A DNA stretch of 64,000 nucleotides, taken from contig NC_083338.1 in assembly GCF_019175385.1 (NCBI RefSeq), forward strand, positions 96,778,062 through 96,842,061, written 5' to 3'. A program made the translations under genes and the position numbers. This DNA comes from Lycium barbarum (taxonomy: Eukaryota > Streptophyta > Magnoliopsida > Solanales > Solanaceae). A model generated the notes under the pieces. The model worked only from the letters and a program-made list of their open reading frames with translations, was not told where the DNA came from and did not search any database. Below are positions 57,501 through 64,000 of this stretch, one piece after another (the stretch's first letter is position 1; every line of letters starts with the position of its first letter).

Positions 57501-58319
57501 AACCAACATGAAATTAATTAGGATGTTCTTCTTAAAACTGTTATGCTAGAATCTGAATTTATAGGATTTAACTTAGCACTAGATTATCATATTTAAAGTT
57601 TAAGCTTTAGTTGTTTATGTTAGTATTAATGTATCAAAAAATGTGTTTTCTAGAAGTTGCATTTATCTATGCCTAGCTGATCTGTTTGCCCAATGTTAAT
57701 TCAGTCTCCAGTGAGTGCCTTGAGTCCATTATATGTTCCACTTTGAATTTAATTGAGGACCTTAAGGAAAATGACCTGATCTTATCCCTATGTAAGATGT
57801 TCCAAATGTAGACAAGTAATTCGGGAATTCACTTTGTCCTTGGCAATATTTTATTCTCCTATGTTTGCCCATTTAAATTAGTGAAGCATGATTGAAATAT
57901 GTTGTTACGTCTTTAGCATGCTATGACCAAACTGCGTAACTTTCTTTTGTGCAATCAATGGCATGACTGAAATTTCTACCTGCAAATCAAGTTTATTCTC
58001 TAGAGGATCAAATGGTTGTAAGTTACATTTGCCCGATCGCATTATATTTAGATCATTTTTGTTCCTAGAAAATATTTTGGTTGAGTTCATATATGAGTGG
58101 TTACAATTTGATTCAAGTAATCAACTTGAGCGGTACTAATTCTTTCTTCCTTTCTTCTATTTCTATGCATGAAAATCTTGAGACGAGTCCAACTGGACTT
58201 ATGCATTTTCCTTCGCATTATGTCGTTGGGTTGGAAGCCCAACATTGCATTACGAGTCAGACCACACATATTGAAGGCCCAACCATGGGTAAAATGGCAA
58301 CTTGTGGGCTTCGGTAGGC
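54535..58319 (+). mobile_element. Element D 3' LTR, first 3.8 kb
   Basis: Aligns with 9989-13788 over its whole length, differing at roughly 5-8% of positions in stretches I compared. TATA box at 55558-55567. It reads through the site where C inserted in the other LTR, then is broken at 58319/58320 by J. The presumed left TSD of J is TAGGC (58315-58319). Confidence 0.9.
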
Positions 58320-61087
58320 TGTCAAGACCCATTTTGACTAAGTCATGCGGGCACATACCTTTTCCACCTCGGTAAGTGAACCCTCAACACAACGACAATG
58401 AAAGGCACGAATAATAAATCAAGCAAGAAGAAAGGATGATTACGTAAGTCTCACAATAATATATAATAGAAATAGTGCAGAAATAAGGAAACAGCCCCAG
58501 CGTCTGATCTAAGTCATACAAGGGCATCTAAAAGAAATAAATACAAGTCTGGAATAATATAATAATACATCAATCTGTCTATGTCTCAGAGTAGAAAAGT
58601 AAGACATAATGATAAGAGGAGTCTTCAAGGCGGCGAACGACTCGTGCTCACCCTGGAAACTCGATGCGAAGCTAAAGGCGATTTTCAGCCACGGGAGACG
58701 GAGGAAGACCCAACCTGGTACTGTGCATTCATAAAAGAATGCAGCAAGTGCAGATCAGTACAAAACCACAGTACTGGTAGGTATCATAGGCCGACTAAGT
58801 ATAGTTAACATAATTCAGACAATAAAGCAAGATAGGCAAATAAACCAACAAGTATAAGTCAAACATAATCGAAGCCAAGTACACGTCATTGCCTAAGTAG
58901 AGCATCTAATCCCAAATGTGCCAAGCCTTAATATGTTAAATCCGAATCCAACATAACAAGCAAACACGAAATCATCTCAATGTAAGTCGTGATGCAATGC
59001 AATGCAATAATGTATGAATACAATGCAATGCCATGCAAATGTTGTGTAAACATGTACTCCGGACAAAAATATCAACATCTTGGTAGGACAACTCAAGGTG
59101 ACTCGCGAAGTCTAAGTGCCACTCGTCCCGGATCTTTTCCCAATAGACAGACGAGACCCGAATCTTTGCCCACTGGGGTTCTCACCGGCACCACCCTGGG
59201 GGACCCGCGGAGTCCATGCACTAACTCAATCCACGATTCCGGGACTAATATTGGATATCGAACTCTCACGTCACTCTCATTTAAAATCCGAGCCCAGCTC
59301 ATCACAGCGTTTCATCAAGTCCCAACAAGGTATCAGCAGAATATCATGAGAGTGCGTGCAATGCATGTATCAGCATCAATAATCAGGTCAATATCACAAG
59401 TACCAAACAAGGGTACGCCAACAATATATAAGTGTCACAAGTACCAACATAGGTATGTCAACAATATCATAAAAGACTACACAAGTCATATCGAACCCTA
59501 TCCTCGTATCAACATCAACCCGTAAGATACTTCACAATCAAGATGGAACAACATCTTTCAATATCTACTAACAGCACGTGGCATCAAGCCAACACAACGG
59601 AACAATCAAGTCACAACACAATGGGGTGGCTAGCCCCAATCACGCAACAGGGCCCAACCTAAGACAATATCCAACCCAACTTCATACCCGAAGGTTTACA
59701 TGCTTTTCCGACAATATTATCTAAATATATGCTTCGCTACATAAAGTCTCACCAAGGGTAAGCAATAACCTACCTGGATGGATGAACAGCAACAACCGAC
59801 AAATCACTCTTTTGCCTTGCCTTTCCGCTATGCCTCAAGATCAAAGAAGTCTAGGCATATTCGAACTCTAGAGTAGAAATCATAAAGAACGATACTAATA
59901 TTGCTATCATTCAATTTAGGTCGAATCTAACCCTAGAATTTGGGGAACCGGGGCCTAGAAGGTCAAAATGGGAAATTCGGGAGTAAAATATCAAATTAAG
60001 CACTAGGTGATCATAGCCCAACAACTAATTGCTAAATTAACTCATGAATTCACCTAATTTTGAGATTCAAGCACAACCCCCCAATTTTGGGTATAAACCC
60101 TTACCCTTTGATTCAAGAATTCAACACTAATAATGGAAGATAAATGATTAACAACCTTAGATTAATCAAAATCTAGCATAAACTCCTTTAATTTCAGCAT
60201 TAATAAGCCTAGATAGAACATTCATTAACTGCACTTTTATCTTCCATTACTAAGGAATTACTAAGGAAAGAGGAATCTATGATGATTAGGAATAAGGAAT
60301 TAGTAAAGAGGATTAGGAGAACTTTCCACCACGAACCTTCACCAATAATCTCCAAGAACAGTCCCCAAGAGCTCTATTTTCATAATGGTATTAAATGATA
60401 CACTAAGGGCTTATTTAATACACAGTTAATAAAATAACAGGCCCGATACCGCCACGACGGTATCGGGGCCGCAACAGAGTCGCCGCCCCAGCGCCCTCAC
60501 AAATCGCTGGGACAGTCTGGGCCAAATCACACTTGGCCTCCCCAGCGGCCATCCCGCCGTAACAGCGGTGCCGCTGGGACGGTACTGATGCTGCATTGGC
60601 GGATACCAGGTACCAGAAACGCAACTAATTTCCTAAGTCTCAATCAAAATCCCGAACCACTCCCGAGGCCATCTGCTCACAAACCACATATACAAACCCA
60701 CAAAAAAACACGCTACGAACATACTCGTGGCTTCGAAATTTCAAATGGAGGTATCGTTGATCGAGTCAACCCCCGATACCTCATTTCTAATTTCCCAACC
60801 CAAGTCCCAAAATGCATCCAAGTGCATTGGGAACCAAACCAGATATACACACAAGTTTTAAATGACCATCCGGACCTATCAGAATCGATGAATTTTCAAA
60901 AAATGTCTGTTTACCCAAAAGTCAATTCTTCTTCGCTTAAAGTCCATATTTCACAAAAAGTCACCCGAATCAAGTCTAGACACCTCGGAAAGCGTGGCAA
61001 CATTCCCTCGAGTCAAAATGAGCTAACCAAGCTCATAATAGGGGCGAAAAAGCTGAAAAGATTATAATGACCAAACGGGTCGTTACA
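58320..61087 (-). mobile_element. Element J 3' LTR
   Basis: Boundaries: TGTCAAGACC on the left next to D, GGTCGTTACA on the right before internal sequence. It contains an ATGCA-rich microsatellite (about 58990-59040) and, at about 60445-60600, GC-rich dyads (GATACCGCCACGACGGTATC, GCGGTGCCGCTGGGACGGTA). No gene is seen in it. Confidence 0.8.
60445..60600. repeat. GC-rich dyad cluster in element J LTR
   Basis: Imperfect inverted units with CCGC/GCGG arms (for example GATACCGCCACGACGGTATC), at the LTR position occupied by the ACCGCTATAGCGGT cluster in C and F. An A/T-rich stretch, ATTTAATACACAGTTAATAA (about 60413-60432), lies on the downstream side for the minus strand. Confidence 0.6.
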
Positions 61088-61129
61088 TCAGATAACAATT
61101 GAACCATCGCTCGTCCTCGAGCGAATAAG

Positions 61130-64000
61130 AGAAAAGGAGCGAAAAATACCTGAATCAGTGAAGAACCGGGGATATTGGCTACATGTTAGACTCGGTCTCC
61201 CAAGTAGCCTCCTCAATGGGACGGTGCTTTCATTGCACCTTCACAGATGCAATCTCTTTCGACCTCAACTTTCGAACCTGCCTATCCAAGATCACGATAG
61301 TCTCCTCCTCATAAGTCAAATTCTCATCAAGTAATATAGGTACCGTCGGCATGGTACTTCTTCAACATCGAAACATGAAAAATCGGATGAACTGCCGCCA
61401 AGCCTGGCTGCAATGGCAACTCATAAGAAACATCTCCCACACGGTAGACAATCTCAAATGGGCCAATATACCTGGGGCTCAACTTGACCCTCTTACTAAA
61501 CCTCATAACACCCTTCATGGGTGAAACCTTCAGTAGAACCTGGTCACCACAGCAAACTCCAAATCCCGAACCTTCCGGTCTGCATACATCTTTTGCCGAC
61601 TCTGAGCTATCAAAAGTTTTGCCTGAATAACTCTCACTCTATTAAGGGACTCTCTTAACAGATGCGTACCCCAAGGTCGAGTCTCGAACCCATCCAACTA
61701 GCCAACCGGAGATCTACATGTCCTACCATATAAAACTTTAAAAGGCGTTATGCTAATACTCCAATGATAATTGTTATTGTACACAAACTTTACCAATGGT
61801 AAGTGTTGATCCCAATGACCACCAAAATCAATAACACACGCTTTCAACATGTCCTCGAGCACTTGGATGGTCCGCTCGGATTGGCCATCGGTCTGGGAAT
61901 GAAAAGCTATACTGAGATCCAATCGGGTGCCTAACTCCTCATTAAACACCCTCCAGAATCGGGAAGTGAAGATAGTACCCCGATCAAATACAACAGAAAT
62001 AGGAACCCCATGCAACCTCATAATATCCCGAATGTGCAACTTGGCTGACTTCTCCGCGGTATAGGAAACATGAACTGGAAAAAAGTGAGCGGACTTAGTC
62101 AACCGATTAGTTATTACCCAAATAGAGTCAAACTTGCCCAGGGTCTTCGGAAGACCCACAACAATATCCATGGTAATCCTCTCCCACTTCTCGGGAATGG
62201 GCATCCTCTGAAGCATACCACCGGGTCGCTGGTGCTCATACTTTACTTATTGACAATTACCACACTTAGCCACGAAATCAACTATATCTCTCTTTATCCG
62301 ACGCCACCAATAGTGCTGTCTCAAATCATGATACATCTTAGTCGCCCCCGGATGAATGGAATAGCGAGAGCTATAAGCCTCGAACAAGATCAACTGAATT
62401 AAATCACCGACACGAGGAACGCACACGCGCCCCTTAATCCTCCAAATGCCCTTAGAACCAATCACAGTCTCCTTGGCCTTCACCCCTCAAAACTTTGTCA
62501 CGAATCTTGCTCACTGAGCATCCTCAAATTGATGAGTGTTGATCTGATCCAATAAAGATGACCTTGCCTCTACACAAGCCAAAATCCTGCTTGGGGCTGA
62601 AATATCAAGGCGAACAAAATTGTTGGCCAGAGTCTGAACCTCCATGGCCAACGATCACTCAAAAACAATCAAACGAGCTAAACTCCTCATACTCACTGCC
62701 TTGCGACTTAAGGCATCAGCCACAACATTGGCTCTCATGGGATGATAAAGAATAGAGATGTCATAGTCCTTCAGGAAATCCATCGATTGGCGCTGCCTGG
62801 AATTAAGATCTCTTTGGGTAAACATATGTTGAAGACTACGGTGATCGGTGAAAATCTCACAATGGACACCGTACAAATAGTGCCTCCAAATCTTCAAAGT
62901 GAAGACTACGGCCAACAACTCCAGATCATGTGTAGGGTAATTCTTCTCATGAATCTTCAACTGATGGGAAGCATAAGCTATCACTCTACCTTCCTGCATC
63001 AACACAGCACCCAAACCCACACGAGAGGCATTATAAAAGACCACGAAATCCTTACTCTCCATGTGTAATGCTAAGATCGAGGCTGAGGTCAAAATAGGCT
63101 TGAGCTTTTCAAAGCTCTCCTCACAATCATCTGACCACTGGAAGGGAACATCCTTTTGAGTCAATCTGGTCAAATATGAAGCAATAGTAGCAAAACCATT
63201 CACAAAGCGACGGTAATAGCTGGCCAATCCCACAAAACTACGAATCTCAGTAACAGTAGTGGGCCTCGCCCAACCCCTCATAGCCTCAATCTTTTATGGG
63301 TCAACCATAATCCCATTTTTAGACATAACATGGCCCGAGAATGCCACATACTCTAACTAGAACTCACACTTAGAAAATTTAGCAAACAAGCTATAATTCT
63401 TCAACAACCCAAGAATAGAACGAAGATGGCTCTCATGGTCATCTCTACTCTTGGAATACACCAAAATGTCATCAATAAACACAATCACGAAAGAATCAAG
63501 GAATGGCCTAAAGATGTCATTCATCAAAGTCATAAACGCAGCCGGGGCATTGGTAAGCCCAAAAGACTTCACCAGAAACTCATAGTGTCCATATCTCGTC
63601 CGAAAGGCTGTCTTCGGAATATCCTCCGTCCTGATCTTCAACTGGTGGTAGCCTGAACGCAAATCAATCTTTGAAAACATCGAAGAACCCTGAAGCTGGT
63701 AAAACAGATCATCAATACGAGGGATAGGACAATTATTCCGAATGGTTACCTTGTTCAGCTGGCGATAATCAATGCACATCTTCATGGTCCCATCCTTCTT
63801 CTTCACAAATAACACAGGAGCACCCCAAGGGGAGACACTCAGTCTAATGAACCCCTTGCTTAATAAATCCAGTAACTGCTCCTTAAACTCCCTCAACTCG
63901 GCAGGTGCCATTCGATATGGCAGAATAGAAATAGGGCAAGTGCCTGGATCCAAGCCAATACAGAAATCAATGTCACGATCAGGTGGCATACCCCGCAGAT
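61130..64000 (-). pseudogene. Element J pol: RT, RNase H, integrase, chromodomain (5' part outside window)
   Basis: Read right to left. RT (63989-63357) is the best-preserved in the window: [60 protein letters not shown] and the catalytic [12 protein letters not shown]. After a stop comes the thumb ([14 protein letters not shown]) and RNase H (63281-62655; [10 protein letters not shown] has Asn where the catalytic Asp is usual). The integrase zinc domain is at 62483-62247 (YSIHPGATKMYHDLRQHYWW; CGNC). The DDE core is at 62216-61698, with MDIVVGLPKTLGK, FDRGTIFTSRF (Phe for the usual Ser) and GQSERTIQVLEDML. A frame change near 61550 precedes MKGVMRFSKRVKLSPRYIG. A chromodomain (about 61320-61180) has [14 protein letters not shown] and then a stop at the usual Trp. 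Confidence 0.9.

Larger units (their letters stand above)
9989..58319 (+). mobile_element. Element D: non-autonomous Ogre/Tat-type LTR retrotransposon (with nested insertions)
   Basis: A plus-strand element with LTRs of about 4.98 kb opening TGTTGACACCC / TGTAGACACCC, a tRNA-Arg-type primer site (39172-39189), a long leader, a broken gag (40904-42232), no detectable protease, RT or integrase, a long repeat-filled 3' region and a polypurine tract (54521-54534) before the 3' LTR. Very long LTRs, the Arg primer site and tandem repeats near the 3' end are hallmarks of the Ogre (Tat) lineage. With C (13789-37984) and F (43379-52001) and one copy of each TSD removed, about 15.5 kb remains. The 3' LTR is interrupted by J at 58320, so its last 1.2 kb and the right TSD are outside the window. 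Confidence 0.85.
58320..64000 (-). mobile_element. Element J: chromodomain Gypsy, partly in window
   Basis: A minus-strand element. Its 3' LTR is 58320-61087 and the internal region runs from 61088 past the window end. It is related to C and F in pol and in the LTR ends (TGTCAAGACCC and GGGTCGTTACA), but the LTR is longer (2768 bp) and its body is largely different. Only chromodomain, integrase, RNase H and RT are visible. Protease, gag, 5' LTR and the right TSD lie outside. Confidence 0.88.

Noticed and set aside
1..64000. Search for an undescribed cellular or defence-like system
   Set aside because: All long or conserved frames belong to retrotransposon Gag, Pol or Athila ORF3; no bacterial-type operon, host gene or non-transposon cluster is present.

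Overview
This is repeat-rich nuclear DNA from a flowering plant, most probably a Solanaceae species. I see no cellular gene, rRNA gene, tRNA gene or CRISPR array. The family guess rests on the LTR-retrotransposon types, their tRNA-Met/Arg/Asp-like primer sites, a SolS-like SINE and a LARD-like non-coding element that I associate with Solanaceae. Almost every base belongs to a transposable element. Most elements could be delimited to the base from LTR pairs, 5-bp target-site duplications (TSDs) and empty sites in sister LTRs.

Layout. (A) 1-6654, minus strand: an LTR element with a long internal domain and no recognisable gag/pol (LARD-like), truncated at the window start. It interrupts (B), a Tekay/Del-like Gypsy element. 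B is represented by a gag start (6655-7086), a primer site and an LTR (7294-9486). To the right of that LTR lies what looks like the polypurine end of a further related copy, and that stretch carries a SINE (9623-9759).

(D) From 9989 to the window end: a large plus-strand Ogre/Tat-type element with LTRs of about 4.98 kb, a broken gag and no visible pol. Its 3' region holds at least five unrelated tandem-repeat families. D is the host of a deep nest. Its 5' LTR is split by (C) 13789-37984, a minus-strand chromodomain Gypsy (Tekay/Del type). C's 3' LTR contains a solo LTR (G, 15146-17753). C's reverse-transcriptase gene is split by (H) 21259-33268, a plus-strand Athila element with gag, pro, RT, RNase H, integrase and an extra 3' ORF. 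D's 3' repeat region is split by (F) 43379-52001, another minus-strand chromodomain Gypsy that has lost gag and protease, with a 750-bp hAT-type element in its left LTR. D's 3' LTR is split by (J) 58320-64000+, a third minus-strand chromodomain Gypsy that runs out of the window.

Function. Every coding region is a decayed retrotransposon gene (gag, protease, RT, RNase H, integrase, chromodomain, Athila ORF3). All carry stops or frameshifts and none looks active as it stands. The more unusual signals are regulatory or structural. Several families carry clusters of short dyad-symmetric motifs next to the LTR promoter, with a different motif in different families. C and J struck the two LTRs of D only 12 bp apart in homologous position. 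The Ogre 3' region is a cluster of short tandem-repeat families. Two elements carry one sequence motif both near the primer site and at the 3' LTR junction.
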